A stretch of DNA of 64,000 nt from an uncultured Marinobacterium sp. (GCA_947501565.1 CANMWJ010000001.1:372001-436000), one strand, 5' to 3'. Counted from the first letter of the stretch, positions 43,092-53,125 are shown. The notes: generated by a model from the letters alone, not told the origin. Numbers and translations: made by a program.

Positions 43092-43658
43092 ATGGTTGTA
43101 CGTGTCTTTTCGTTATTGCTGTTAGTGATGTCACTGGTAGGTTGTGAAACCTACAAGATAGCGCCGGAAACAAGCCGTCCGGACGATGCCAACAGCGGTA
43201 TCGTGGTGGTTTCTCTGACTAAATCAGGCACCGATCCTTGGTTGGTCTTCTATAAATACCGCCAGATCGGTGGCGAAGCAGAGGGTTTTTTCACCACCTA
43301 CGGTTATGAAGATGGTGTGCTGACCAGCGACTTCAGTGAGATTCCGGGAAACCTGATCGCTAAAGAGATCCCCGCTGGAGAGTATGAGATTTCAACCTGG
43401 TACCTGACTCGCTGGCAGAAGATGCGTGAGTCCGAACAACCGCTGGGGCTACGCTTCAGAGTAGAGCCAGGCAAAATCACCTATATCGGTGAGCTGAATC
43501 TGGATACCGGTAAACACGACATTCAGGAAGCAGGTAATCAGGTGGTGAAGGTCAGCGTGCTGGGTGCTGCCGAACGTGATATCCGCTATGCCCAGAAACT
43601 CTATCCAAATATCGATTACCGCCGGTTTAAGATCCGGATGCTGCGTTTGGCTGAGTGA
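43092..43658 (+). CDS. Putative lipoprotein
   Basis: 188 residues from the ATG at 43092 (AGGA upstream), with a signal and lipobox SLVGC. The mature region looks like a beta-sandwich with FYKYRQIGG and EIPAGEYEISTWY segments, resembling bacterial lipoproteins with carboxypeptidase-regulatory-like folds. Function unknown. Probably co-transcribed with the preceding envelope protein. Confidence 0.75.
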   Translation: MVVRVFSLLLLVMSLVGCETYKIAPETSRPDDANSGIVVVSLTKSGTDPWLVFYKYRQIGGEAEGFFTTYGYEDGVLTSDFSEIPGNLIAKEIPAGEYEISTWYLTRWQKMRESEQPLGLRFRVEPGKITYIGELNLDTGKHDIQEAGNQVVKVSVLGAAERDIRYAQKLYPNIDYRRFKIRMLRLAE

Positions 43659-43698
43659 AAAGCTTGATGTTCGTATAAATATCCGTGTAACAGAATAT

Positions 43699-43732
43699 GA
43701 AAGGGGCCTTTATATGAGGCCCCTTTTCATTT
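43699..43732 (+). terminator. Rho-independent terminator after the lipoprotein gene
   Basis: GAAAGGGGCCT pairs with AGGCCCCTTTTC over a seven-nt loop and is followed by ATTTTG. Confidence 0.88.
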
Positions 43733-43813
43733 TGCGGTAGTTCACAGCGGTTATTTGCTGTGGGGCGGTATTTAAACCGGATCTGAGTGCTGGCAGTTGC
43801 GGGTGCTCCTGTG

Positions 43814-44335
43814 TCAGGCTGCCAGTGGATCGTCGTGGAAGATATGTACTGATTCGATCAGTGCTTTCGGGCAGTGGCCTTTTATCATGTGATGGAACTC
43901 AGGCAGGCGTTCTGGGGGGACGTCGACCATCATTACGATCTGACCATCGTCCAGCGCATGCTCGTATTTTTCGATCATGGAGTTTGGTGTGCCTTCACCA
44001 ATCATCTTGCCTAGCCAGCCGCCAAAACCGATGCCGAGCAAGCTCAGTGTCAGCAATGTGCCACCCCCGAGTACGAGGCCGAAAGGTGCGCTGCCTAAGA
44101 CGGCCAGACCTGCGATAACACCGATGGTGCCGCCGCTGACCATGCCCCAGTCCATGTCGGATTCCAGTTCCGAGGTTTCCAGCTCAGTTGCTTCGTGGAT
44201 ATGGGCGTTCTGCAACATCGCGTGATCTTTAGCGACCACGTGCATTTTCTCATCCTCAATACCCATCTTACGAAGGTCTTCAACCACGTTTTGCGCCTGC
44301 TCCAATGTTGGCGCGAGGAATACTAACCGTTTCAT
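43814..44335 (-). CDS. DUF1269-like membrane protein
   Basis: 173 residues. An N-terminal alpha/beta segment (RLVFLAPTLEQAQNVVEDLRKMGI) is followed by two glycine-rich TM helices (about 68-110) and a C-terminal region with GQIVMMVDVPPERL. This layout matches DUF1269-type proteins, which are often stress-associated. The role is unknown. It is followed at its 3' side by the terminator at 43699. Confidence 0.75.
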   Translation of the reverse strand: MKRLVFLAPTLEQAQNVVEDLRKMGIEDEKMHVVAKDHAMLQNAHIHEATELETSELESDMDWGMVSGGTIGVIAGLAVLGSAPFGLVLGGGTLLTLSLLGIGFGGWLGKMIGEGTPNSMIEKYEHALDDGQIVMMVDVPPERLPEFHHMIKGHCPKALIESVHIFHDDPLAA

Positions 44336-44573
44336 CCCTCACCTCCATTGCAAGTTGCGTTTGGTCTCATCCTTACGAAAGTAACCAAAGTATAGTCCAG
44401 TGGCTGGATTTACGGTCTCTGGCGCTGAAGTGGGTATTTACAATTGCGGGGCGCCTGGGTCTGCCTGATGATATACATTATGAGAAGCTCACTCAGTGGC
44501 TGGCAAAAGGTGGGTGCTTGCTGGAAACTGGGGCAGGGTGCTGAAGTCGTTCAGAGGTAAGTGAGCCAATAAC

Positions 44574-44608
44574 AAAAAAGGCTGATGAGTTACCTCATCA
44601 GCCTTTTT
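44574..44608. terminator. Bidirectional terminator at the 3' end of aspC
   Basis: GCTGATGAG pairs with CTCATCAGC around TTAC, with A and T runs on either side, so it works on both strands. It ends aspC transcription on the minus strand. Confidence 0.92.
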
Positions 44609-44634
44609 CTTTGATGCTTTAAGCGAGCTTTAGC

Positions 44635-45822
44635 TTAGCCTTCGATCGCTTTCTTCACGCGAGTCAGGGCATCTTCCAGTACGTCCAGGCTGGTCGCGAA
44701 GGAGAGACGCATGTTGCCCGGTGCGCCGAATGCAGAACCCGGTACCAGTGCAACACCCGCTTCGTTCAGCAGGAACTCAGCCAGTGCGATGTCGTCTTCG
44801 AAACGGTCATCGTTATCGATGATCTGCTGGAAGCTTGGGAATGCGTAGAACGTACCGTCCGCAGGGATGCACTCAACACCTTCGATAGCGTTCAGGGTGT
44901 TAACCACGAAGTCGTGACGCTCTTTGAACGCAACAACCATCTCTTTCACGCAATCCTGAGAACCTTCCAGTGCCGCCTGAGCCGCTACCTGAGAGATAGA
45001 GGTTGGGTTGGAGGTGCTCTGAGACTGAATCTTCTTCATCGCGCCGATCAGCTTCTGCGGGCCTGCCGCGTAGCCGATGCGCCAGCCAGTCATGGAGTAC
45101 GCTTTAGATACACCGTTCAGGACGATGGTGCGGTCGTACAGTTCCGGGCATGCCATCAGGATGTTGCAGAATGGCTCCTCGGTGAAGAGGATGTGCTCGT
45201 ACATGTCATCGGTTGCAACCAGTACGTTCGGGTATTTCTTCAGAACTTCACCCAAGGCAACCAGTTCTTCACGAGTGTACGCAACGCCAGTTGGGTTGGA
45301 TGGGCTGTTCAGAACAACCAGTTTAGTCTTGTCGGTGATTGCCGCGTCCAGCTGCTCAGGGGTGATCTTGAAGCGCTGCTCCTGAGTAGTGGTTACGATC
45401 ACAGGCACTGCGTCCGCAATCTTCACCATGTCTGGGTAGGATACCCAGTACGGCGCAGGCACGATCACTTCGTCGCCTTCGTTCAGCAGTGCCAGAGACA
45501 GGTTGAAGAAGCTCTGTTTGCCGCCGCAGGAAACCAGAATCTGGTTTGCTTCGTAAGACAGATCATTGTCGCTCTTCAGCTTCTCAATAATCGCTTTCTT
45601 CAATGCTGGGGTGCCATCAACGGCGGTGTATTTGGTGAAACCGTCCTGCAGTGCCTGAATCGCAGCTGCTTTGATGTGATCGGGGGTATCAAAATCCGGC
45701 TCGCCAGCGCCCAGGCCAATAATGTTTTTGCCTGCCGCGCGCAGCTCTGCTGCACGGTTAGTTACCGCCAGCGTTGGAGATGGTTTGATGTTATTGACGC
45801 GGTCTGAAAGTTGAACGTCCAA
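44635..45822 (-). CDS. aspC: Aspartate aminotransferase (class I)
   Basis: PLP enzyme that moves an amino group between aspartate and 2-oxoglutarate. Motifs: GAGEPDFDTPDHI near the N-terminus, SPSNPTGVAYTREEL and the PLP lysine in LNGVSKAYSMTGWRIGY. 395 residues from TTG at 45822, chosen because AGAGGA lies 8 nt upstream and family members begin at DVQLSDRV; the ATG at 45852 lacks a ribosome binding site. Divergent from uvrB. Confidence 0.9.
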   Translation of the reverse strand: MDVQLSDRVNNIKPSPTLAVTNRAAELRAAGKNIIGLGAGEPDFDTPDHIKAAAIQALQDGFTKYTAVDGTPALKKAIIEKLKSDNDLSYEANQILVSCGGKQSFFNLSLALLNEGDEVIVPAPYWVSYPDMVKIADAVPVIVTTTQEQRFKITPEQLDAAITDKTKLVVLNSPSNPTGVAYTREELVALGEVLKKYPNVLVATDDMYEHILFTEEPFCNILMACPELYDRTIVLNGVSKAYSMTGWRIGYAAGPQKLIGAMKKIQSQSTSNPTSISQVAAQAALEGSQDCVKEMVVAFKERHDFVVNTLNAIEGVECIPADGTFYAFPSFQQIIDNDDRFEDDIALAEFLLNEAGVALVPGSAFGAPGNMRLSFATSLDVLEDALTRVKKAIEG

Positions 45823-46181
45823 TCCTAAGTTCCTCTTAAGAGTACCCAACATTTAAAAGTGGCCGCTGACAGTATAGTTAAAGCTTTATAGGCGGGGGGA
45901 CTTTGCACGAACATGTTCGAACATGAGAGATCAAAGAGGTGCAACGCCGTCCCGGCGGTCAGCGGTAAATTAAAACCGGCTAATAATACAGGATTCCTGT
46001 TGCCGCTAGAATCTTTTTGTAGAGAAAAACGCAACTTTGTAGCGGATTTCGGTCGTATGTTCCTGAGACGAAACTTTTTGGTTTCCTTGGGCTTAAGGTT
46101 GCCCGGTGTGCCCAGAGAATTCCTGATCCATACCACGGGCATGACGGGGTATAATGGCCTGCTAAGTTGAAATGAGCTGAG
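45823..46181. other. Divergent aspC-uvrB intergenic region with palindrome
   Basis: No gene is visible. CGAACATGTTCG (45908-45919) and the overlapping perfect 14-bp palindrome CATGTTCGAACATG (45912-45925) are the only clear symmetric sites. They do not match the gammaproteobacterial LexA box (CTGT-N8-ACAG), which was sought and not found here. Confidence 0.6.
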
Positions 46182-48197
46182 ATGATGAAAGAACGTTTTA
46201 AGGTCCACTCCAGTTTTGACCCCTCTGGTGATCAGCCGACCGCCATCGCCGAGTTGGTGGATGGCATTGAATGCGGCCTCGCTGCGCAAACTCTGCTCGG
46301 GGTGACCGGTTCGGGTAAAACCTTTACGGTGGCCAACGTGATCGCACAGGTGCAGCGACCGACCATCATCATGGCGCACAACAAAACGTTGGCGGCACAG
46401 CTCTATGGTGAGTTTCGAGAGTTCTTCCCCGATAACGCGGTGGAGTACTTCGTCTCCTACTATGACTACTACCAGCCGGAAGCTTATGTGGCTGCGTCCG
46501 ACACCTTCATTGAGAAGGATGCGTCGATTAACGAACATATCGAGCAGATGCGTTTGTCCGCCACCAAAGCGCTGCTGGAGCGCGAAGATGCGATCATCGT
46601 AGCGACGGTATCGGCGATATACGGTCTGGGTGATCCCAAGCTCTATCTGGGTATGATGCTGCATCTGGATCGCGGCGATATGATCGATCAGCGGGCGGTT
46701 CTGCGTCGGCTGGCTGAGCTGCAATACACCCGCAACGATATTGAGCTGCATCGCGGTACCTATCGGGTACGTGGTGATGTGATCGATGTGTTCCCGGCGG
46801 AATCGGAGAAAGAAGCGCTGCGTATCGAGCTGTTTGATGATGAAGTGGAGCAGCTGAGTTATTTTGACCCGCTCACCGGCGAAGTACTGAGCCGGGTGCC
46901 GCGTGCCACCATCTATCCGAAGTCTCACTACGTAACGCCGCGTGAAACGCTGGTGGCAGCGGTCGACAAGATTAAAGATGAGCTGCACGGTCGTCTGAAG
47001 CAGCTGCGTGATAACAACAAGCTGGTGGAAGCGCAGCGCTTGGAGCAGCGCACGATGTACGATATGGAGATGATCATGGAGCTGGGTTACTGCTCCGGCA
47101 TCGAGAACTACTCCCGCTACCTCTCCGGCCGCGACCCGGGGCAGGCACCGCCCACCCTGTTTGATTACCTGCCCGATAATGCACTGCTGGTGATCGACGA
47201 ATCCCACGTGACGGTACCGCAGATCGGCGCGATGTATCGCGGTGACCGTAGCCGTAAAGAGACGCTGGTGGAGTACGGCTTCCGTCTGCCGTCGGCGCTG
47301 GATAACCGCCCGATGAAGTTTGAGGAGTGGGAAGAGACTTCACCGCAGATGATCTTCGTCTCTGCAACGCCAAGCAAATACGAAAAGGAACATCAGCAGC
47401 ACGTAGCCGAGCAGGTGGTGCGCCCGACCGGTCTGGTTGACCCGGTTGTGGATGTGCGTCCGGCTACCACGCAGGTGGATGATCTGCTCTCCGAGATCAA
47501 CAAGGTCGTCGCTAACAAAGAGCGTGTGGTGGTGACCGTGCTGACCAAACGCATGGCGGAGGATCTGACCGAATATCTGGACGAGCACGGCGTTAAGGTT
47601 CGTTACCTGCACTCCGACATCGATACCGTGGAGCGGGTGGAGATCATCCGTGACCTGCGTACCGGTGAGTTCGACGTGCTGGTGGGGATTAACCTGCTGC
47701 GTGAAGGTATCGATATGCCGGAGGTTGCGCTGGTAGCGATTCTTGATGCGGATAAAGAAGGTTTCCTGCGCTCTGAGACCTCGATGATCCAGACCATTGG
47801 CCGTGCCGCACGTAACGTGAACGGTCGTGCGATTTTGTATGCGGACCGGATCACCGGTTCTATGCAGCGGGCGATGGATGAAACCGAGCGCCGTCGTCAT
47901 AAACAGCTGGCCTACAACGAAGAGCACGGCATCGTGCCGAGAGGGATCAAGAAGTCGGTGGCCGATATTATGGAAGGCGCATCAACTATCCCGGGCCGTA
48001 AAGCTGCGAAAACTGCGAAGAAAGTGGCAGACAAAGCCGGCGATTACAACGTCGATGCCACCACCATGAGTTCGGCGGAGCAGGCGAAGATGATGACCGA
48101 GCTGGAAGACAAGATGTACGAAGCGGCGAAGAATCTGGAGTTCGAACTGGCCGCACACTACCGCGATCAGCTGCAAAAACTGAAGCACGGTGGTTGA
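46182..48197 (+). CDS. uvrB: UvrABC excinuclease subunit B
   Basis: Damage-verification helicase of nucleotide excision repair. Walker [11 protein letters not shown] (about residues 39-48), the beta-hairpin region [11 protein letters not shown], helicase motifs DESH and [17 protein letters not shown], and the C-terminal UvrC-binding UVR domain ([23 protein letters not shown] type). 671 residues, normal. Divergent from aspC. Confidence 0.97.
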   Translation: MMKERFKVHSSFDPSGDQPTAIAELVDGIECGLAAQTLLGVTGSGKTFTVANVIAQVQRPTIIMAHNKTLAAQLYGEFREFFPDNAVEYFVSYYDYYQPEAYVAASDTFIEKDASINEHIEQMRLSATKALLEREDAIIVATVSAIYGLGDPKLYLGMMLHLDRGDMIDQRAVLRRLAELQYTRNDIELHRGTYRVRGDVIDVFPAESEKEALRIELFDDEVEQLSYFDPLTGEVLSRVPRATIYPKSHYVTPRETLVAAVDKIKDELHGRLKQLRDNNKLVEAQRLEQRTMYDMEMIMELGYCSGIENYSRYLSGRDPGQAPPTLFDYLPDNALLVIDESHVTVPQIGAMYRGDRSRKETLVEYGFRLPSALDNRPMKFEEWEETSPQMIFVSATPSKYEKEHQQHVAEQVVRPTGLVDPVVDVRPATTQVDDLLSEINKVVANKERVVVTVLTKRMAEDLTEYLDEHGVKVRYLHSDIDTVERVEIIRDLRTGEFDVLVGINLLREGIDMPEVALVAILDADKEGFLRSETSMIQTIGRAARNVNGRAILYADRITGSMQRAMDETERRRHKQLAYNEEHGIVPRGIKKSVADIMEGASTIPGRKAAKTAKKVADKAGDYNVDATTMSSAEQAKMMTELEDKMYEAAKNLEFELAAHYRDQLQKLKHGG

Positions 48198-48268
48198 GTT
48201 TCTGAAAGCCTGTTAAGGTTGGCGGATTCCTCCATAGGTTGTACCGGAAGATTACAGGGAGAAACGGA

Positions 48269-49048
48269 GTGTTACGTATAGCGGTTATGGTTGTAGCGAT
48301 GCTGACCTCCATCAGTGTATTCAGCGCTGGGCCCCACACCAAACAGGAGCGGCTGGAGAGCATCGGCCGGGTGATCCTCAGTATTGGCGAAAATTACGCC
48401 GATCCGCGTGACGGTGAGGAGCGTAAGCTCAAGCGTGGTTCCCTCGTTTATCCCTACGAACGAGTTATGACCAGTGAGCGTGGCCGCCTGCATATCCGCT
48501 TCAATGATGGCTCCTCCATCAACCTTAAACCCCGCTCCAGCATTCAGATCGCACAGTACCGTTACGACGACGCTGAGCCGGAAAAGGGGACTGCTGTGTT
48601 CCAACTGTTGCGTGGTGGATTACGCACCATCAGCGGCAAAATCGGAAAATCCAACCCTGAAAACTACCGTTTCCAGAGTGCTCTCGCGACTATCGGTATC
48701 CGTGGTACAGAGTACGAACTCTATCTCTGTGATCGCTGCTGCGCGGCAAAAAACAAGCTGACCGAAGGGATCGCCGGTGGCGTTGATAAAGGCGGTATCT
48801 ACGTGGATACCAATGCGGGTAGTGCGGATCTGAGTCCTGGGAAGTACTTTGAACTGGCAAAAGGTGCCAAAACCCTGCAGCTGCTGGATGAGCGTCCGGA
48901 TATGCTGAAGGTCGGTGATGAGCCGCGTCCGGTGTTGCCTAAGCCTAAGAAAGTTGAACCAGCGGTTCAGTGTGATAGTGACTTGATCAATTACGGCGAT
49001 GTGGAAAGCTGGATTCGCTGCGACTCGTTGGGGCTGGTAAACGGATAG
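48269..49048 (+). CDS. Secreted FecR-domain protein
   Basis: 259 residues from the GTG at 48269 (GGGAG upstream; signal peptide LRIAVMVVAMLTSISVFSA). The FecR-like domain spans about 30-130: GRVILSIGENYADP, LKRGSLVYPYERVMTSERGRLHIRFNDGSSINLKPRSS (in pieces) and IGIRGTEYEL. A CDRCC cysteine cluster follows. Such periplasmic FecR proteins, without an anti-sigma helix, are of unknown function. A repeat cluster follows. Confidence 0.82.
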   Translation: MLRIAVMVVAMLTSISVFSAGPHTKQERLESIGRVILSIGENYADPRDGEERKLKRGSLVYPYERVMTSERGRLHIRFNDGSSINLKPRSSIQIAQYRYDDAEPEKGTAVFQLLRGGLRTISGKIGKSNPENYRFQSALATIGIRGTEYELYLCDRCCAAKNKLTEGIAGGVDKGGIYVDTNAGSADLSPGKYFELAKGAKTLQLLDERPDMLKVGDEPRPVLPKPKKVEPAVQCDSDLINYGDVESWIRCDSLGLVNG

Positions 49049-49057
49049 GTCGTATCT

Positions 49058-49275
49058 GTTGGGAGTCGCTGCGCTCATCCCAAGCTACCTATCTTGTAGG
49101 TTGGCCAATGCGCAGCATTGCCCAACAGAAAAGCTTGATTCAGATGTGTGATTTGTTGGGCATCGCTTGGGGCGATGATCAACCTACGGTCGTAGAATAT
49201 GATGTTGGGAGTCGCTGACGCTCGTCGCCAACCTACAAGGCGCGTAGGTTGGTGACGAGCGCAGCGACTCCCAAC
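49058..49275. repeat. Palindromic repeat cluster D (five copies)
   Basis: Copies at 49058-49088, 49096-49126, 49155-49187, 49204-49236 and 49244-49275, in mixed orientation. In the 49096 copy the usual CATCGCGCAGCGATG core reads CAATGCGCAGCATTG, with both arms changed together. The cluster fills the gap between the convergent FecR-domain and thrB genes. Confidence 0.88.
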
Positions 49276-49279
49276 GTTT

Positions 49280-50206
49280 TTAGACTGCCTGACTCAGAGC
49301 GGTCAGCAACTCTTTCTTGCCATTCGGGTCTTTTACGGTGATCAGCTCACCGTCTTTCGGAAACAGCTTGTCGCGCAGGCGCGAGAGCCAGAAACGTAGC
49401 GCGGCAACCTTCTGCATCTCCGGCAACCACTGTTTCTCTTCCGCATTCAGCGGGCGTTGTGCCTGATAACTTTCCAGCAACAATTCAGCTTTCTGTTGAT
49501 CGTAGACCTGCGTCTCTTCGTCATAACACCAGGCATTCAGCGTTACCGCCAGATCGTAGAGATAAGGTGCAGAGCAGGCGTGATAGAAGTCGATCAGGCC
49601 CGCCAGTTTATCGCCGTCAAACAGAGCGTTATCCGGGAATAGGTCCGCGTGGATCGGGCCGTGTGGTAGCTGGGTCCAGGGGATCATACCCGCAGCCATT
49701 ACCGCTTCCTGCAGCTGATGTTTATCGGTTTCGTCCAGCTTGGGCAGGACCTTGGCACTCAGTTCGCTGCACCACTGATAGAGGTGCTGGTACTGATCGT
49801 CTGCCAGATCGTCCGCGGCGAGATGGCTCGCGGCCAGCGTGTTGCCGATCACAGAACATTGCGCCTGGTTCGGTTCATCCAGTGGGCGTCCGTTAAGGCG
49901 GCTCATAAATACAGCAGGGCGATTGTTCAGTGTGCCAAACAATTCGCCCTTATTGTTCAGGATAGGTTGCGCTACCGCCAGGCCACGTTCGGCGAGGTGT
50001 GCGACAAATCCCAGAATAAAGGGCAGTTTGTCAGCGCTGACGGATTCCACCAGAGTGAGGACGTATTCGCCTTTGCTGGTGGTCACAAAATAGTTGGTGT
50101 TTTCCACACCGGCTTCGATGCCCTGAAAACCGATGAGCGTGCCAAGCTCATAATTGCGCAGGTAGGTTTCCAGTTGGGTTTGCTCGACAACCGTATAGAT
50201 CGACAT
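49280..50206 (-). CDS. thrB: Homoserine kinase, ThrB type II (choline-kinase fold)
   Basis: Phosphorylates homoserine in threonine synthesis. The aminoglycoside-phosphotransferase/choline-kinase fold is shown by the catalytic HADLFPDNALF and DFYHAC motifs and the N-terminal GFQGIEAGVENTNYFV nucleotide loop. 308 residues from the ATG at 50206 (AAGGA upstream). It is last gene of the lipA-soxG-like-thrB operon. Confidence 0.92.
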   Translation of the reverse strand: MSIYTVVEQTQLETYLRNYELGTLIGFQGIEAGVENTNYFVTTSKGEYVLTLVESVSADKLPFILGFVAHLAERGLAVAQPILNNKGELFGTLNNRPAVFMSRLNGRPLDEPNQAQCSVIGNTLAASHLAADDLADDQYQHLYQWCSELSAKVLPKLDETDKHQLQEAVMAAGMIPWTQLPHGPIHADLFPDNALFDGDKLAGLIDFYHACSAPYLYDLAVTLNAWCYDEETQVYDQQKAELLLESYQAQRPLNAEEKQWLPEMQKVAALRFWLSRLRDKLFPKDGELITVKDPNGKKELLTALSQAV

Positions 50207-50238
50207 AAATATCCTTCTAAATCGGGTTCTGCGGCGGC

Positions 50239-50835
50239 TTAACCATTCACCGCCGGTTTCTGCTCCTGGTGGCTCAGCCACTGCCACAGACGTTCGGCGC
50301 AGTGGTCACGCACCAGAATGTCGTACTCGCGCTGGTCACAAGGGGACATGATGGTCACGCCTTCCTCTAGCAAGCGATTGGCGCTATCAGCGCGGCGGCG
50401 GTCTGCCTGTTGGTGCACGTCACGGGTGTTATCGCTTTCCAGCAGGTAACGTACGGCCGCTTCGGTCAGCTCGGCGTGGATAAACTCACCTTCGCTCTGG
50501 AACTGAATGTCCTGACCGAAGGTATCCTGCAGTGCTTGGTTTACCGATAGGTGACTGCCCGCCGGTGGCAGTACCAGCCAGCGGTTGAGATCCAGCCAGA
50601 GGATCGCCAGTTTGCCGATGCAGGAGATGCGGCTCACGGTCAGTGGCTGGGAAACACCCATGACCTCACCCACTGCGATCAGCAGGGAGAGGTTGTCCGG
50701 ATCGATGTCCAGATTCAGTTCGCCGATAAATGGACGTTCGCGCATCATGATGCTGTTAACTTCGTCCTGACCGTCGGTCTGGATCGCCAGGTTGATGTGG
50801 ACCAGACGGTTGTTGATGCTTTCTACAGTTCCCAT
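50239..50835 (-). CDS. SoxG-like protein (sarcosine oxidase gamma/GcvT-related fold)
   Basis: 198 residues from the ATG at 50835 with GGAGG upstream, one nucleotide past the lipA stop, so translation is coupled. The middle (LAILWLDLNRWLVLPPAG) and C-terminus (YDILVRDHCAERLWQWL) match the pattern of sarcosine oxidase gamma subunits, which share the folate-binding GcvT/YgfZ-like fold. No other sox genes are present. Its place between lipA and thrB, 1.1 kb from gcvT, suggests a link to folate-bound one-carbon units or lipoylation, which is inference. Confidence 0.7.
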   Translation of the reverse strand: MGTVESINNRLVHINLAIQTDGQDEVNSIMMRERPFIGELNLDIDPDNLSLLIAVGEVMGVSQPLTVSRISCIGKLAILWLDLNRWLVLPPAGSHLSVNQALQDTFGQDIQFQSEGEFIHAELTEAAVRYLLESDNTRDVHQQADRRRADSANRLLEEGVTIMSPCDQREYDILVRDHCAERLWQWLSHQEQKPAVNG

Positions 50836-50836
50836 G

Positions 50837-51820
50837 TCATTTCCCTCCGGCAAATCCAACAGCCTCACTTTTGGTCGCACCTACGGCTTCACCGCTGGCC
50901 TGCATATCCGCATGGTAAGAAGATCGCACCATCGGTCCGCTGGCTACGTTGGTGAAGCCCATCTCCATACCGAGCGTTTCGTACTCTTTAAACTCCTCTG
51001 GTGTTACGTAGCGTTCTACTGCCAGATGGTGTTTAGTCGGTTGTAGGTACTGGCCGATGGTCAGCATATCCACTCCGTTGGCGCGCAAGTCTTTCATCAC
51101 CTCGATGAGTTCGTCTTTTGTCTCACCCAGACCAACCATCAGACCAGATTTGGTTACCACCTCCGGGTGGAGGCGTTTGAACTGATACAACAGGTTCAGG
51201 GACCAGTGGTAATCGGCACCCGGGCGTACGGACTGATACAGGCGCGGCACGGTCTCCATGTTGTGGTTCAGTACATCGGGAACATGGGCCGACAGCGCTT
51301 CCAGGGCAGCATCCAGCTTGCCCCGGAAGTCCGGCACCAGGATCTCCACGGTTAAATCGTCGTTGAGGGCACGCGCTTCGCGCACCACTTCGGCAAAGTG
51401 TGCGGCACCACCGTCGCGCAGATCATCACGATCGACAGAGGTGATCACGGCGTAACGCAGATTCAGCGTCTGGATCGATTCGGCCACGTGGCGTGGTTCG
51501 TCTGCATCCAAAGCCATCGGGCGGCCGTGCGCTACGTCACAGAATGGGCAGCGACGGGTACAGATGGCACCCATGATCATGAAAGTGGCGGTACGTTTGC
51601 TGAAGCACTCCGCCAAGTTAGGGCAGGAGGCTTCTTCGCACACAGTGTGCAATTTGAGGTCGCGCAACTGCTTCTTCACTTTGTGAACGTTGCTGTTGCT
51701 GCGTGGATCGATACGAATCCACTCCGGCTTGCGCAGTCGTTTCCGGTTTGGATCCGGTTTATGGCGCAACTTCGCCATCTTCGACTCGCCTTTAAGTTCG
51801 GTTAAAGGAATCATTTCCAT
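50837..51820 (-). CDS. lipA: Lipoyl synthase
   Basis: Radical-SAM enzyme that inserts two sulfur atoms into octanoyl groups to make lipoate on GcvH and 2-oxoacid dehydrogenases. The auxiliary cluster motif C-x4-C-x5-C ([12 protein letters not shown]) and the radical-SAM motif CTRRCPFC are intact. 327 residues; GGAGGTGA precedes the ATG at 51820. First gene of the operon, downstream of gcvT on the same strand. Confidence 0.96.
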   Translation of the reverse strand: MEMIPLTELKGESKMAKLRHKPDPNRKRLRKPEWIRIDPRSNSNVHKVKKQLRDLKLHTVCEEASCPNLAECFSKRTATFMIMGAICTRRCPFCDVAHGRPMALDADEPRHVAESIQTLNLRYAVITSVDRDDLRDGGAAHFAEVVREARALNDDLTVEILVPDFRGKLDAALEALSAHVPDVLNHNMETVPRLYQSVRPGADYHWSLNLLYQFKRLHPEVVTKSGLMVGLGETKDELIEVMKDLRANGVDMLTIGQYLQPTKHHLAVERYVTPEEFKEYETLGMEMGFTNVASGPMVRSSYHADMQASGEAVGATKSEAVGFAGGK

Positions 51821-51857
51821 TACGTCACCTCCCGGGTGGGTTCTTATAGTTATGATG

Positions 51858-51938
51858 AAGGGGCCTTTATCAGCCCCCTCTGTGTAGCAAATGCGTTAAC
51901 TCTTACAGAGTTTGTGCGGAGGTTAGCCTTACCTCCGC
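51858..51938 (-). terminator. Hairpins between gcvT and lipA
   Basis: Two stems lie downstream of gcvT on the minus strand: GCGGAGGT...ACCTCCGC (51916-51938) and a GGGGGC...GCCCC stem (51858-51880). Neither has a long T run. They probably separate the gcvT and lipA transcripts at least in part. Confidence 0.55.
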
Positions 51939-51954
51939 GATCTTCAGGTGTTGC

Positions 51955-53082
51955 TTAGCCGCGGTAGTAGCGCTGCTCGATGAACGGCATGCGAGATACA
52001 GTCATCGGCAGTTTCTTGCCACGGACGTCTGCGTATACAACGGTTTCCAGTGGGCTGAATGCGGTTTCTACGTAACCCATAGCAACTGGCTTCTCTACGG
52101 TTGGGCCGTAGGTGCCGCTGGTTACAACGCCCACTTTGTTGCCGTCTGCGTCAAACAGCTCGGTGCCTTCACGTACCGGTGCACGGCCTTCGCCCAGCAG
52201 ACCAACACGCTTACGCTCCCAGTTTTTGTTTGCGATCTGATCCAGAACCTTCTCAGCACCCGGGAAGCCACCGGCACGCTCACCGTCAGCGCGACGGCAC
52301 TTGGAGATCGCCCAGATCAGGCTGCCTTCCAGTGGAGTGGTGGACTGATCCAGGTCGTGACCGTACAGGCACAGGCCGGATTCCAGACGCAGGGAGTCAC
52401 GTGCACCCAGGCCAATCGCTTCGATCTCTGGCTGTTCCAGGAACAGACGGCACAGGCGGTCAGCTTCAGCGGATGGGATAGAGATCTCGTAACCGTCTTC
52501 ACCGGTGTAGCCGGAACGGGATACGAAGCAGTCTACGCCGTCGATCTTCATCTGACGGGAGTCCATGAATACCAGTTCGTTAACTTCTGGTGCGATGCGA
52601 GCAACAGCCTGTGCTGCAGTTGGGCCCTGGATTGCAACCAGTGCGCGGTCGTCCAGCAGTTCCAGTTCTACGCCTTCACCCAGGTTCGCCTGCATGTGAG
52701 CGATGTCCTGCTCTTTGCATGCCGCGTTAACCACTACGTAGATCCAGTCGCCGTAGTTGGTGACCATCAGGTCATCCATGATGCCGCCTTCTTCGTTGGT
52801 GAACAGCGCGTAACGCTGTTTGCCCGCAGGCAGGTCGATAATGTCGACAGGAACCAGTTTTTCCAGTGCAGCTGCAGCGTTTTCGCCGGTCAGCTTCACC
52901 TGGCCCATGTGGGAGACGTCAAACAGACCCGCCTGTTCACGGGTGTGCAGGTGTTCTTTCTTTACACCCAGTGGATACTGCACAGGCATTTCGTAACCTG
53001 CGAAGGGAACCATCTTTGCGCCCAACTCAACGTGCAGATCAAACAGTGGAGTTTTGCTCAGAGCGCCTTGTACGTCAGCCAT
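51955..53082 (-). CDS. gcvT: Glycine cleavage T protein (aminomethyltransferase)
   Basis: Transfers the aminomethyl group from lipoyl-GcvH to tetrahydrofolate, giving methylene-THF and ammonia. Landmarks: GLFDVSHMGQV, SRSGYTGEDGYEI, and the substrate-site aspartate in ARDSLRLESGLCLYGHD (in pieces). 375 residues. Its leader carries the regulator palindrome at 53245. Transcribed away from gcvH and gcvP. Confidence 0.95.
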   Translation of the reverse strand: MADVQGALSKTPLFDLHVELGAKMVPFAGYEMPVQYPLGVKKEHLHTREQAGLFDVSHMGQVKLTGENAAAALEKLVPVDIIDLPAGKQRYALFTNEEGGIMDDLMVTNYGDWIYVVVNAACKEQDIAHMQANLGEGVELELLDDRALVAIQGPTAAQAVARIAPEVNELVFMDSRQMKIDGVDCFVSRSGYTGEDGYEISIPSAEADRLCRLFLEQPEIEAIGLGARDSLRLESGLCLYGHDLDQSTTPLEGSLIWAISKCRRADGERAGGFPGAEKVLDQIANKNWERKRVGLLGEGRAPVREGTELFDADGNKVGVVTSGTYGPTVEKPVAMGYVETAFSPLETVVYADVRGKKLPMTVSRMPFIEQRYYRG

Positions 53083-53125
53083 ATCGAACCTCTTTCATTT
53101 CTTATTGGTTGGGTAAAGTTGTGCC

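Noticed and set aside
44305-44544. 79-codon frame between the DUF1269-like gene and aspC
   Set aside because: It begins inside the opposite-strand gene, lacks a ribosome binding site and shows no recognisable motif.
45823-46181. LexA box before uvrB
   Set aside because: No CTGT-N8-ACAG match. The palindromes present have a different spacing and sequence.
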